From assembly GCA_016745315.1 (NCBI GenBank), contig CP066886.1, forward strand, positions 4,960,501-5,024,500: DNA of 64,000 nucleotides. The letters are read 5' to 3'. The notes beneath the pieces were generated by a model. It ran no database searches. It worked only from the letters and a program-made list of their open reading frames with translations, and was not told the DNA's origin. This document shows, piece after piece, positions 19,717 to 29,100 of the stretch (position 1 is its first letter; every line of letters begins with the position of its first letter). The stretch is from Arthrospira sp. PCC 9108. Its GTDB lineage: Bacteria; Cyanobacteriota; Cyanobacteriia; Cyanobacteriales; Microcoleaceae. Position numbers and translations under genes: made by a program.

Positions 19717-20976
19717 ATGATCAAAATGCGATCGCTTACTCAAAATCTACTACTGTTAGCCGGAGTCTCCCTATTAGCGACTCTAGCCCCCGCCGCCATG
19801 GCTGCACTTTCCCCCGCAGAAATCAACTCCATCGCCAGCCAAACCACCGTATTAATTGCGCCAGAACTTCGACCCGAACTCATCGAAGCCCTAGAAAATA
19901 ACTACAGAAATCCCCAAGCGGGCCAAAACAACCCCGATGGCGTATGGCATCCCGGTTCCGGGGTCATTATCGCCCGCGAAGGTAATCGCCACTATGTTCT
20001 CACTGTTAGCCACAACTTCCGACAGCGAGACCTAAATGCTGGGATATCTTACGGTATCCGCACCAGTGACGGTAAAGTTCATATAGTCCAACAACCCAAC
20101 GATGGGCGAGGCTGTCCCCTCAACGGTTCTCCCACCCCAGGAAATTTAATCAGATTTGGCTGTTATTCCATCACCCTACCCACCAGAGTAGACGGACCAG
20201 ATCTAGCCGTAGTAGTATTTGAAAGCGATCGTCACTATCCCGTAGCCCCTTCCGCCACAGAAAACTCCCTCAATGTCGGCGACCCCATTTATGTTTCCGG
20301 CTGGCCTGACCCCGAAAAAGAAAGAGATGCCACCACCGGACGCTGTACCGGGAGAGCCACCCGTCGCCAAAGACGATTTACCTGGGGACCCGTCACCGGA
20401 GTAGTTAACCCCGCCAGTAGCGAAAACGGTTATAGCATTTTTTACTTAGACAATACCCGTCCCGGAATGAGTGGCGGTCCTGTATTTGACAACCAAGGTC
20501 GCGTCGTCGGCGTTCACGGTCGGGGTTCCGGCGGTAAAGCCCAACTGGTTAATCAATTCTGTTCCGTTAGTAATGCCCCCAACGCCCAAGCCTTTGAGTC
20601 TGGGGATTTTGCCATCGAAGGTCAAGGAAGCGGACGCGCTGACCCAGCCACCCTACGAACCCGATTTAGTAGCGCTCAAGCCTTTAATAATTTTATCGGC
20701 TTAATTCGGCGCACGGGGTTAAATCTATCATTTAATACTAATCCCCCACAGCCCCAAATCATTCAAGCCGCCCTTACCGCCATTCCCGCCAGAAGTAGCA
20801 CCGGAACCGTCGATTTTGCGATCGGATCTGTTCCTGTGGGCAGCTTTGATGACCCTCAAGATGTAATTCCTAACATTTATGATAGTTACAGTTCTTTTGA
20901 GGGATTAGGTTCTCGACTGCGAGATACACCGTCTGGCGGTTGCGATAGTCTACTTTTGGGAGAGCCTTGTTGGTAA
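19717..20976 (+). CDS. Secreted trypsin-like serine protease
   Basis: The signal peptide spans residues about 1-30, with core LLLLAGVSLLATLAP and cleavage near AMA-AL. The S1-like protease domain has His in VLTVSHNF, Asp in GPDLAVVVFES and Ser in RPGMSGGPVFDNQG. It carries several Cys (RGCP, FGCYS, GRCTG, NQFCS) that may form disulfides. The last third, after about residue 300, has no recognised domain and ends with paired Cys (GGCDSLLLGEPCW). With the preceding protease and the COP23 gene it makes a three-gene set of exported proteins in one direction. Substrate unknown. Confidence 0.8.
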   Translation: MIKMRSLTQNLLLLAGVSLLATLAPAAMAALSPAEINSIASQTTVLIAPELRPELIEALENNYRNPQAGQNNPDGVWHPGSGVIIAREGNRHYVLTVSHNFRQRDLNAGISYGIRTSDGKVHIVQQPNDGRGCPLNGSPTPGNLIRFGCYSITLPTRVDGPDLAVVVFESDRHYPVAPSATENSLNVGDPIYVSGWPDPEKERDATTGRCTGRATRRQRRFTWGPVTGVVNPASSENGYSIFYLDNTRPGMSGGPVFDNQGRVVGVHGRGSGGKAQLVNQFCSVSNAPNAQAFESGDFAIEGQGSGRADPATLRTRFSSAQAFNNFIGLIRRTGLNLSFNTNPPQPQIIQAALTAIPARSSTGTVDFAIGSVPVGSFDDPQDVIPNIYDSYSSFEGLGSRLRDTPSGGCDSLLLGEPCW

Positions 20977-21062
20977 ATGTATGTTATAATAGCCCAAATT
21001 CCACTTGTTGCTGTGTCTTGGTAGTTGCGGCAACTACTTGGATCTCATCTGAAAAGTTAACT

Positions 21063-22133
21063 ATGACATCTTCTTTAACATCTATTTTGATTGTAGATGA
21101 TGACCCCGATAATTTTGATGTAATTGAAACTTTATTATCAGACCAAAATTATCAGTTGCATTATACATCTAATGGGACTCGGGCGATCGCCTCCTTGGAT
21201 ATACTGCAACCCAATTTAATTTTACTCGATGTCATGATGCCCGACATGGATGGCCAGCAAGTTTGTCGCGCTATTAAAGACATTCGCAAATGGCAAACTT
21301 TACCCATTATTATGGTCACCGCCTTAGACAGTAAAGAAGACCTCGCCCGCTGCTTACAAACCGGGGCTGATGATTTTATTAGCAAACCCATTAATCGGGT
21401 GGAACTCGTTGCTAGAGTTAACTCTATGTTGCGGATAAAGTCTCAATATGATGACCTGGAAGCTATTCTAAAATCCCGCGAAGATATGGTTAATATGATA
21501 GTTCATGATCTGCGGAATCCTTTAATGAGTTTATTATTTAGCCTATATCTTTTACAGAGGACAGAACTTCCCCATAAAATTGAAGATAAAATTGGTAAAT
21601 GCTTAATCTCCGCCCAACGTTTACAAGCCTTAATTAACGACTTGGTAATCATGGGTAAAATGGAAAACCGACACCTTGAGTTAAATTTGACCGAGGTTGA
21701 TTTGTCTACTACTATTCAATCCACTGTGGAAAATTTCCAGGTTATCGCCACTCAAAAAAATATCCAACTTATTTGTAAACTTCCCGCGCCTGGTGGTAGA
21801 ATTAAGGTTGATGAGGCACTATTTACACGAGTTTTGGATAACTTACTTTCCAACGCCACTAAATTCTCACCCCGTCATAGTGAAATTATTATTAATGCTG
21901 ATTATCTTACCCCCAAAGGTGCTAGGGTCCAAGTAGTTGATTTTGGTCCGGGAGTACCGGAGGAATTTAGAGCGAGTATTTTTAATAAATATGACATCGG
22001 GAAACTGGTAAAAAATGTATCTCAAATTGGTTTGGGATTGGCTTTTTGTAAAATGGTTGTGGAAGCCCATGGCGGACACATTAGAGTTATCCCCAACCAA
22101 CCACAAGGCAGTATTTTTGAGATTACTATATAA
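21063..22133 (+). CDS. Response regulator-histidine kinase hybrid
   Basis: An N-terminal receiver domain (residues about 6-125) has acidic pocket VDDDPDN, phosphoacceptor Asp in LILLDVMMPDMDG, the Thr in MVTALDS and Lys in FISKPIN. The kinase core follows: an H-box MIVHDLRNPLMSLLFSLYLL, then the N-box LDNLLSNATKFSP, G1 VVDFGPGVP and G2 GLGLAFCK. The order receiver-then-kinase without membrane spans is common in cyanobacterial soluble sensor kinases. The frame extends upstream to 20967 and would overlap the protease gene, but ATG 21063 fits the receiver start (MTSSLTSILIVDDD). Its signal and partner regulator are not indicated by context. Confidence 0.9.
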   Translation: MTSSLTSILIVDDDPDNFDVIETLLSDQNYQLHYTSNGTRAIASLDILQPNLILLDVMMPDMDGQQVCRAIKDIRKWQTLPIIMVTALDSKEDLARCLQTGADDFISKPINRVELVARVNSMLRIKSQYDDLEAILKSREDMVNMIVHDLRNPLMSLLFSLYLLQRTELPHKIEDKIGKCLISAQRLQALINDLVIMGKMENRHLELNLTEVDLSTTIQSTVENFQVIATQKNIQLICKLPAPGGRIKVDEALFTRVLDNLLSNATKFSPRHSEIIINADYLTPKGARVQVVDFGPGVPEEFRASIFNKYDIGKLVKNVSQIGLGLAFCKMVVEAHGGHIRVIPNQPQGSIFEITI

Positions 22134-22204
22134 TGGTTATTTCCGAATCTCGAAAAACAAGGGCAGCCCCTAAGACCGCCCCCAGATATTAACAGTTGCT
22201 AATT

Positions 22205-22672
22205 CTAGCGAACCTGCATATAAACCGCATCGGAGATGGTCGGAATTTCTGCATACTGTCCCCGGATAGATTGGACAATACCATAACTAACAGAGGCTAA
22301 AACACCCAAGAAAATCATATTGAAGAGAGTTTCTTGGATAAACCCTTGCAATGGTATAATCCCCAAAATCAGACTAAAGCCAAGCACGATAATATTCAAC
22401 AAAATCGACTGCATGGCATTAAATCTGATAAAGTGGGGGATATTTTCGTTACGCACCACCAGCAGATACATCAAGAAAAAGACAATGATCCCCGCAAAAG
22501 GAATGGACTGAAAAATTGCCATTAGGGGAGCTATGGGAATCAAGATAATCTGTAGTATGGGAAATTGAGTTAATAAAAATACGCCGAACTGTATTCCATA
22601 CATCAAGGGTAGCATATAGGGCAAACAAGCAAAAATGCGATCGCGAACGGTCGTTGTCCCGCGCCAATTCAT
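22205..22672 (-). CDS. Tic20-like membrane protein
   Basis: Four hydrophobic helices and the family pattern RDRIFACLPYMLPLMYG near the N-terminus, then IPHFIRFNAMQSILLNIIVL, match the Tic20/Ycf60 family, related to the chloroplast inner-envelope import protein. Its role in cyanobacteria is unsettled. I choose ATG 22672 (MNWRGTTTVRD) because AGGAGA lies just upstream. A TTG at 22729 would add 19 residues with no such site. The length is 155 residues. Confidence 0.85.
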   Translation of the reverse strand: MNWRGTTTVRDRIFACLPYMLPLMYGIQFGVFLLTQFPILQIILIPIAPLMAIFQSIPFAGIIVFFLMYLLVVRNENIPHFIRFNAMQSILLNIIVLGFSLILGIIPLQGFIQETLFNMIFLGVLASVSYGIVQSIRGQYAEIPTISDAVYMQVR

Positions 22673-22823
22673 AGTCAGCTCTCCTGTTAACCAAAACAAG
22701 TCCACACTCCCAGCATAACGCAGTGACAAGGGAATATTGCTGAACTACGAATTAGATTTCACAGAGACACCCCCCGTTATAGCGTTAGCTTAATGGGGGA
22801 GCAGCAGCAGCAGAACGTCACAG

Positions 22824-23018
22824 CTAAATATTAGCAATGCGGAATCCCATCTGACACTCATACTGACCGGGTTGATTGTCTCCGGGTTTACGGATAAGAT
22901 GACCACAACTAAGATGGCCACCACGCCAGCGAGGTTGACCGCTATGGTCGGCGAGTAAACACCCCTGACACACTTGATGGGTCTCAATAATTTGGTTTTC
23001 CATGACCATGACTAACAT
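22824..23018 (-). CDS. Small conserved Cys-rich protein
   Basis: About 64 residues with cysteines in VCQGCLLAD, LSCGH and QYECQMGFRI, spaced as in a small zinc-binding fold, plus conserved Trp/Gly (QPRWRGGHLSCGH). I recall near-identical hypothetical proteins in other cyanobacteria but no known function. ATG 23018 is preceded by GGGGAGAGAAG, a good ribosome-binding site, which decides this start over the upstream ATG 23057. The gene points away from glyA. The gap 23019-23316 shows nothing else I can support. Confidence 0.65.
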   Translation of the reverse strand: MLVMVMENQIIETHQVCQGCLLADHSGQPRWRGGHLSCGHLIRKPGDNQPGQYECQMGFRIANI

Positions 23019-23316
23019 AATCTTCTCTCCCCGCGATTGCTGAAGCCCTATCCCCATTATATTTTGAGATTAGTCAAGACCCCAGGATTGATGCACAACT
23101 TAACATGGCCATTAATATCAGGTTGTGTCACGGGATACATCCGATGATCAGATTTTGTTGGCTGGGGTGGAAATATCAACTGGCGGCGGCTATATTTTTC
23201 GGGGTTAAATGTATCTGGGGGCAGTAAGCGGGTTATGATGGTGAATTTGGGGCGCACTTTCAAGCGATCGCTCCATAGTACCAAAACCTAAGAACTCTGA
23301 AAGGGGAATTTATACA

Positions 23317-24599
23317 GTGAGTGACACCAACCTAGACATCCTAGCCCAAAGTGATCCAACCGTAACAGAATTCATCGGACAAGAGCTACAGCGTCAACGG
23401 GAACACCTGGAACTAATCGCCAGCGAAAACTTTACCTCCGCCGCTGTCTTAGCCGCCCAAGGGTCAGTCCTCACCAACAAATATGCGGAAGGACTCCCCA
23501 AAAAACGCTACTATGGCGGCTGTGAATTTATCGATAAAATCGAGCAAATAGCTATCGATCGCGCCTGTGAACTCTTTGATGCCACCCATGCGAACGTTCA
23601 ACCCCATTCAGGCGCTCAAGCTAATTTTGCCGTGTTCCTGGCTCTCCTACAGCCCGGAGATACAATCATGGGAATGGATCTATCCCACGGCGGACACTTA
23701 ACCCACGGTTCCCCGGTCAACGTGTCGGGTAAATGGTTTAATGTTTGCCACTATGGAGTCAGTCCAGAAACGGAAACCCTGGACTATGACAAGATTTTGG
23801 AACTGGCTAAACAACATCAACCCAAACTGATGATTTGTGGTTATTCCGCCTACCCCCGGATTATTGAATTTGACAAATTCCGAGCGATCGCCGATGAAGT
23901 GGGAGCATACCTCCTAGCGGACATCGCCCATATTGCGGGACTGGTCGCCACAGGTCATCACCCGAACCCCTTACCCCATTGTCACGTCGTCACCACCACC
24001 ACCCATAAAACTCTGCGCGGACCTAGGGGGGGTTAATCCTTACCCGTGACCCAGAATTGGGCAAAAAACTAGATAAAGCCGTTTTTCCCGGTACTCAAGG
24101 CGGACCCCTGGAGCACGTCATTGCTGGTAAAGCGGTCGCCTTTGGGGAAGCACTAAAACCGGAATTTAAAACCTACTCAAGCCAAGTGATCGCCAATGCT
24201 CAAGCCTTAGCTAACTGCTTACAGCAACGGGGCTTAAAAATTGTTTCTGGTGGTACAGACAACCATCTGATGTTGGTGGATTTGCGATCGGTGAAAATGA
24301 CCGGAAAAATTGCCGATCGCTTGATGAGTGAAATCAACATCACCGCCAATAAAAACACAGTCCCCTTTGACCCAGAATCACCCTTTGTCACCAGTGGTCT
24401 GCGGTTAGGTTCTCCAGCCATGACCACCAGAGGGATGGGAACTTCAGAATTTATCGAAATCGGTAATATTATCGCCGATCGCCTATTAAATCCTGATGAT
24501 GACACAGTGACAGCCGACTGTCGCGCGCGGGTCGCCCAACTTTGCGATCGCTTCCCCCTATATCCCCATTTACAAATCAAAGTTCCCGCACTAACTTAA
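23317..24599 (+). CDS. glyA: Serine hydroxymethyltransferase, split by a one-base frameshift
   Basis: PLP enzyme that converts serine and tetrahydrofolate to glycine and methylene-THF, the main one-carbon source. Conserved blocks are ELIASENFTSAAVL, NKYAEGLPKKRYYGG, NVQPHSGAQAN, ADIAHIAGLVATG and the PLP-lysine motif TTTTHKTLRGPRGG. Directly after that motif the frame breaks at a run of seven G (24026-24032); one extra G restores GLILTRDPELGKKLDKA and the rest to 24599. The GTG start at 23317 has AAGGGGA upstream. The expected length of about 427 residues is normal. It is an essential-type gene, so undercalling of the homopolymer is the probable reason. Confidence 0.92.
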
Positions 24600-24751
24600 T
24601 CAGTTTCTGGGTCTGATTCTGGGTCTGATGGGTGCAAAAATAACCAACAATACCCCCATCTTTTAAGGGGAGACTGTGATCAGGCGGTTCAAAATATAGT
24701 AGACTCACCCTGAACTAGCTTTTAGCACCCATCCCAAAAAACTTTGATCAG

Positions 24752-25819
24752 ATGCCCTATCCTTTTTATCATCTGCTGGCTTTTGTAATTTCTACCGTCG
24801 TTGTCCTCTGGAGTACACCGATAGTCAAAAATATCGGCCTGAGAAGCGGACGAGTAGATTTACCCTGCGATCGCAAAGTTCATCAGCGTCCCATGGTTCG
24901 CTTGGGGGGAGTTTCTATCTTCATCGGTACACTCATCGCACTAATATTAGTTTGGTGCTTTGGTGGCTTTATCGGCGCAGATGGTCAACCCCTCCCCCCT
25001 AAACAAGAATTTGAAATCTTAGGAGTCGCTATAGGCGCTATAGCATTCTTTCTCATTGGTTTGGCAGACGATTTATTTGGTCTGTCTCCCCTAACTCGAT
25101 TAATCTTACAAACAGCGATCGCCAGTTTAGTCTGGTGGGTCGGAGTCCGCATTGAATTCCTGAGTATCCCCTACTTTGGCGGCTTAATACATATCGGCTG
25201 GTTAAGTTTACCCGTCACCGTCCTTTGGTTAGTGGGAATGACTAATGCTATAAATTGGATTGACGGCCTCGACGGTCTCGCTGCTGGGGTTTCCGGTATT
25301 GCGGCCGTCGTTATGTTAATCGCATCTCTATATATGAATCAACCCGCCGCCGCCCTAATTGCTGCTGCCCTAGCTGGCGGTTGTCTGGGATTTCTCCGAT
25401 ATAATTTTAACCCCGCTCAGATTTTTATGGGCGATGGCGGTTCCTATTTTATGGGATTTACCTTAGCTGGTGTCGGAGTTATTGGTTTAGTTAAAACTAC
25501 CGCCGTAACCTCTGTTTTACTACCTTATATAATTCTAGCTGTGCCGATTTTGGATATGTCAGCAGTTATTATTGAACGATTACGACATGGAAAATCTCCC
25601 TTTGCTGCTGATAACCGTCATTTGCATCACCGACTACTAAAAGCTGGTTTATCTCAAAGGTTAACTGTTCTATTTATCTATACTCTCACCTTATGGGTGG
25701 GGAGTTTAGCTCTAGCTTTCTCCGGTTTTCCCAGTGGTTTGGTCTATGCTTGGGCAACTACCGGATTGTTAGGTTATACCAGTTGGAAAGCTGTAAAGCG
25801 AGCCAAATCATCAAGTTAA
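24752..25819 (+). CDS. Glycosyltransferase family 4 (WecA/TagO-like sugar-phosphate transferase)
   Basis: A polytopic inner-membrane protein with about ten hydrophobic helices. It transfers a sugar-1-phosphate, probably N-acetylglucosamine-1-phosphate, to a polyprenyl phosphate carrier for wall or surface glycan synthesis. Family motifs are HQRPMVRLGGV, FLIGLADDLFGLSPL (the Mg-binding DD), MTNAINWIDGLDGLAAG, FMGDGGSYFMGF and the HLHHRLL block near the C-terminus. The length of 355 residues fits WecA/TagO rather than MraY. It lies between glyA and cinA on the same strand; I recall this order in other cyanobacteria. Confidence 0.85.
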   Translation: MPYPFYHLLAFVISTVVVLWSTPIVKNIGLRSGRVDLPCDRKVHQRPMVRLGGVSIFIGTLIALILVWCFGGFIGADGQPLPPKQEFEILGVAIGAIAFFLIGLADDLFGLSPLTRLILQTAIASLVWWVGVRIEFLSIPYFGGLIHIGWLSLPVTVLWLVGMTNAINWIDGLDGLAAGVSGIAAVVMLIASLYMNQPAAALIAAALAGGCLGFLRYNFNPAQIFMGDGGSYFMGFTLAGVGVIGLVKTTAVTSVLLPYIILAVPILDMSAVIIERLRHGKSPFAADNRHLHHRLLKAGLSQRLTVLFIYTLTLWVGSLALAFSGFPSGLVYAWATTGLLGYTSWKAVKRAKSSS

Positions 25820-25850
25820 TAGTCTCATCTATTGTCAATTAATCAAATCT

Positions 25851-27095
25851 ATGACAGCCGAAATTATTTGTGTGGGGACAGAATTACTCCTGGGTAACAT
25901 TACCAATACTAATGCCCAATTTATTGGAGAACAATTAGCCGAACTTGGTATTCCTCACTATTATCAAACTGTGGTAGGAGATAATCCAGAACGTCTCAAA
26001 AAAGCGATCCGGATCGCCTCAGAAAGATCACAACTCCTCATCTTTACCGGAGGCTTAGGACCGACTCCCGACGACCTGACTGTAGAAACCATTGCCGACT
26101 TTTTCCAGACCCCCCTCATCGAAAAACCCGAAATCATCCAAGATATTGCCCAAAAATTCGCCAGTCGTGGGCGGGAAATGTCTCCCAGTAACCGCAAACA
26201 AGCCCTAATTCCCCAAGGGGCAGACATCCTCTACAATCGCATTGGTAGCGCTCCGGGAATTATTTGGCAACCCAGAGGCGATCGCCTTACCCTCCTAACA
26301 TTTCCCGGAGTCCCCTCCGAAATGAAACAAATGTGGGTAGAAATAGCCATTCCCTACCTACGTCAACAAGGCTGGTGTTCTCAGACCATCTACAGCCGCA
26401 CCCTCAGATTTTGGGGCATTACCGAATCAGCATTAGCCGAAAAAGTAGCCCCCTTCCTAGAGCTACAAAATCCCACAGTAGCCCCCTATGCTAATTATGG
26501 AGAAGTTAAATTGCGGATTTCTGCCTGTGCCGAATCCGCCGCCCGCGCCGCCGCTCTCATTGAACCAATCGTAACCCAATTAAGACAAATTGCCGGATTA
26601 AACTGTTATGGCGCAGATGATGACACCCTCGCCTCCGTCGTTGGTCAGCATTTACGACAAACACAACAAACCCTAAGTGTAGCTGAATCCTGCACCGGCG
26701 GCGGTTTGGGTAAAATGATTACCGAAATTTCTGGCAGTTCCCAATATTTTTTAGGTGGAGTCATCGCATACGATAACCGCATCAAAAATCAACTCCTCGG
26801 AGTTAATAGCACCGACTTAGACCAATTGGGGGCAGTATCCGCTACAGTTGCCGAACAAATGGCTCTGGGAGTGCGATCGCTCCTCCAAACCCACTGGGGA
26901 CTATCCATAACCGGCATTGCTGGACCATCAGGAGGTACGGACAGTAAACCCGTCGGATTAGTATACATCGGACTAGCCAAACCCGACGGAACCGCCACAT
27001 CACAAGAATTCCGTTTTGGTAACCAGCGAGAACGCTCCTGGATTCAACGAGCCAGTGCCTGTAGCGCCCTAGACCTGCTCCGCCGCCAATTTTAA
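25851..27095 (+). CDS. cinA: CinA family protein (competence/damage-inducible protein A)
   Basis: The N-terminal molybdopterin-binding-like domain (residues 1-170) begins MTAEIICVGTELLLGNITNT, a standard CinA start, with FTGGLGPTPDDLT as the pterin-fold loop. The C-terminal CinA domain (about 255-414) has SVAESCTGGGLG and SITGIAGPSGGTDSKPVGLV, the nicotinamide-mononucleotide deamidase signature. The 414-residue full-length two-domain form may act in NAD recycling (ADP-ribose pyrophosphatase plus NMN deamidase), as shown for relatives. It starts 31 bases after the glycosyltransferase gene and is probably cotranscribed. Confidence 0.93.
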   Translation: MTAEIICVGTELLLGNITNTNAQFIGEQLAELGIPHYYQTVVGDNPERLKKAIRIASERSQLLIFTGGLGPTPDDLTVETIADFFQTPLIEKPEIIQDIAQKFASRGREMSPSNRKQALIPQGADILYNRIGSAPGIIWQPRGDRLTLLTFPGVPSEMKQMWVEIAIPYLRQQGWCSQTIYSRTLRFWGITESALAEKVAPFLELQNPTVAPYANYGEVKLRISACAESAARAAALIEPIVTQLRQIAGLNCYGADDDTLASVVGQHLRQTQQTLSVAESCTGGGLGKMITEISGSSQYFLGGVIAYDNRIKNQLLGVNSTDLDQLGAVSATVAEQMALGVRSLLQTHWGLSITGIAGPSGGTDSKPVGLVYIGLAKPDGTATSQEFRFGNQRERSWIQRASACSALDLLRRQF

Positions 27096-27322
27096 CCTGA
27101 TCACCTTGCCAAATTCTATGAAGATTTGTTATGATTAAATCAGTGCTGGGCAACTAGCTAATCTTAGGGTATGTCAATTTTGCTAACAGTAGGCACTGAA
27201 GGCATGAGGTCTACCCGTTCCGTGTAGAAGCAATTCCGAAATTGCTGCTACCCTAAAATCAAAGAAATTGCGGGTTTGAGTTAGATTAGCCTGCGAATTT
27301 GTAAAAAGGAGCCATTTTTGCA

Positions 27323-27460
27323 ATGGAATACATTGAAAAGGTACTGGAGAAACTCCGGGAATGGGCGCGGGAGCTAATCGAAGCATTATTAGGTCCAGAA
27401 CCACAACCGGAAGCTGAACCAGTCCCGGTGCCAGTCAGAGATTTTCCTCGCTCAAGATAG
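27323..27460 (+). CDS. Small acidic-tail protein, 45 residues
   Basis: An ATG preceded by AAAAAGGAG (ending about 13 bases upstream) opens a 45-codon frame. The first 24 residues form an amphipathic helix (YIEKVLEKLREWARELIEAL). The rest is a Pro/Glu/Val tail (PEPQPEAEPVPVPV) ending in FPRSR. This organisation is not random-looking, and I recall similar tiny cyanobacterial proteins, but cannot name a function. It lies in the 400-base gap between cinA and aroQ. The upstream part (27096-27322) holds a short hairpin, AGCAATT/AATTGCT, near 27227-27244 and nothing else I can support. Confidence 0.5.
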   Translation: MEYIEKVLEKLREWARELIEALLGPEPQPEAEPVPVPVRDFPRSR

Positions 27461-27502
27461 TAGTCAACTCAGTTTCTAGTAAACTGCTGAGGTATTAAGA
27501 AA

Positions 27503-27943
27503 TTGTTAAGTATTCTGGTGCTGCATGGTCCTAACCTAAACCTCTTAGGTCAGCGCGAACCGGGTATCTATGGCAAGGCTACCTTAGATGACATTAACCA
27601 ACTGCTAACACAGGAGGCAGCGTCATTGGGGGCTGAGGTTGTGGCTAGGCAGTCTAATCATGAAGGGGTCTTGGTGGATGCCATTCACTCTGCATTAGAC
27701 CACCATCATGGCTTGCTGATTAATGCGGGAGCCTATACCCATACCAGCGTTGCTATTAGGGACGCTATATCAGCAGTCAAAATTCCCACTGTTGAGGTTC
27801 ACCTAAGTAATATTTACACCCGCGAACCCTTTAGGCATCATTCCTATATCGCCCCGGTCGCGATCGGTCAGATTAGCGGCTTTGGGGCTGATAGTTATTG
27901 TTTAGGTTTAAAAGCATTGGTAAACTATTTGCGATCGCCCTAA
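27503..27943 (+). CDS. aroQ: Type II 3-dehydroquinate dehydratase
   Basis: Third step of the shikimate pathway: dehydrates 3-dehydroquinate to 3-dehydroshikimate. It has LHGPNLNLLGQREPGIYG with the catalytic Tyr, QSNHEG, NAGAYTHTSVAIRDAI with the His, and VEVHLSNIYTREPFRHHSYI. The length of 146 residues suits the dodecameric type II enzyme. The start is TTG at 27503, giving MLSILVLHGPN, with GAGG about 12 bases upstream; no in-frame ATG is available near the conserved start. The downstream ADP-ribosylglycohydrolase-like gene begins after 16 bases. Confidence 0.95.
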   Translation: MLSILVLHGPNLNLLGQREPGIYGKATLDDINQLLTQEAASLGAEVVARQSNHEGVLVDAIHSALDHHHGLLINAGAYTHTSVAIRDAISAVKIPTVEVHLSNIYTREPFRHHSYIAPVAIGQISGFGADSYCLGLKALVNYLRSP

Positions 27944-27959
27944 AACCCAAACCTTCCAC

Positions 27960-28790
27960 ATGGAACACCCATTATTAGCAAAGTTCCAAGGCGCTTTGCT
28001 AGGCGCGGCTTGCGGTAGTTATCTCAGTCATCACCCACCCGAACCCGACTGGGTGGGATTAATTATGGCTTTCACCGGCAGTCTCATTGAGCATCAAGGC
28101 TTGGATTTAGACCATTGGGGTCAAATTTGGCAAAAAAGCTGCCAGCGCCACCCAGAGAGCCCACCAAACCCCGATGAAGCCGCTTTAATTGCCTTCCCTA
28201 TGGCTCTATTTTTCCATGAAAACAGATCCCTACAGCAACAGCAATTACAACAATTAGCCGAAATATGGCCTGATAGCGATCGCAGTCTGGAAAGGGAAGC
28301 CACAATGTTAGTGATGGGTGAAATCATAGCCCAAATCATGGCAACAGCAAGGGATAATCGCCCCATAATACCGACCATATTAGAAAACCTATCCACCAAC
28401 AACACCACCGTTGAGCAGCAACTGTCTCAGGTCCAAATAGCCCTAGCTGAATCAATGACCCTGATAGAAACACAGGCGCATTTGTCTAGTTTTCCTCATT
28501 CCAGCCTAGCCCTAGGATTGTACTGTTTTATGAGTACACCTGAGCAACCCATATTAACCCTAAAGCGTTCATGCCAAATTAATTCAACCTCTGCACTGAC
28601 AACCATCATCAGTGGTATATTTTCGGGAGCCTATAATACTGTTTTGGGCATTCCTGTGGCTTGGAGAATGAACCTGATAACTGCCAACCCCACAGCGGAA
28701 ATCTCTATCCTTAACCTAGGAGAAACATTATTTAAAATTTGGTCTGGCGTTGATCCATGGGTCTTGGACGGTGCTTTAAAGAAGGCGTGA
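27960..28790 (+). CDS. ADP-ribosylglycohydrolase-like protein, probably non-catalytic
   Basis: The N-terminal LAKFQGALLGAACGSYL matches the start of ADP-ribosylglycohydrolase/Crystallin J1 folds. The C-terminal SGIFSGAYNTVLGIPVAW resembles their last block, where active enzymes carry the Asp-Asp metal ligands (GDADT type). Those acidic residues are replaced here by NSTSALTTI, so catalysis is doubtful. The 276-residue protein is otherwise helical, with a Gln-rich stretch near residue 95. It is coupled to aroQ by a 16-base gap. It may be a lineage-specific structural relative. Function unknown. Confidence 0.6.
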   Translation: MEHPLLAKFQGALLGAACGSYLSHHPPEPDWVGLIMAFTGSLIEHQGLDLDHWGQIWQKSCQRHPESPPNPDEAALIAFPMALFFHENRSLQQQQLQQLAEIWPDSDRSLEREATMLVMGEIIAQIMATARDNRPIIPTILENLSTNNTTVEQQLSQVQIALAESMTLIETQAHLSSFPHSSLALGLYCFMSTPEQPILTLKRSCQINSTSALTTIISGIFSGAYNTVLGIPVAWRMNLITANPTAEISILNLGETLFKIWSGVDPWVLDGALKKA

Positions 28791-28930
28791 CCAAGTTTGC
28801 CTTATTGTGAATTAACGATCGCCAAGCCTCCGGTAACTTCAGCGAAGACCGCTAGTTGAGATGACTCATGGGAAATGATGATGTTTTGCGGATCGTCGTG
28901 TTTTCATTGGCGGCGATGCTCCCCAGGTTA

Positions 28931-29031
28931 GGTTCCGTCAGAGTGTGTTAACTATAAACCCTTATCCTGACAGCGATAGCGAGCTATTACTCAACCCGAT
29001 AACTATGCCTAGTTACTCAAATGTTACTCAC
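28931..29031 (+). repeat. Left arm L1 (101 bp), inverted copy at 30676-30776
   Basis: Base-for-base identical to the reverse complement of 30676-30776, starting with GGTTCCG and ending at ATGTTACTCAC. It includes three TTACTCA heptamers (28987, 29013, 29024) and the first 29 codons of a small gene. Homology ends abruptly at 29032. Confidence 0.95.
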
Positions 29032-29100
29032 AATCTAGTCCTAGCACAGGAAAATAATTCTGTCAATAGGTTGATTACTCAGTCAATAAGCACAACTTAA
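28945..29100 (+). CDS. Truncated or alternative small gene sharing its first 29 codons with the gene at 30529
   Basis: A GTG start opens a 51-codon frame. Its first 29 residues (MLTINPYPDS...SNVTH) are identical to those of the minus-strand gene at 30762, because both lie in the 101-bp inverted repeat. The remaining 22 residues (NLVLAQENNSVNRLITQSIS) are unrelated to that gene. It may be a fragment left by recombination or a real alternative product. An internal ATG at codon 21 could also be the start. Confidence 0.4.
   Translation: MLTINPYPDSDSELLLNPITMPSYSNVTHNLVLAQENNSVNRLITQSISTT

Noticed and set aside
23057..23284. 75-residue minus-strand protein upstream of the Cys-rich gene
   Set aside because: It can only start at TTG, overlaps the leader and ribosome-binding site of the neighbouring gene, and resembles no family I know.
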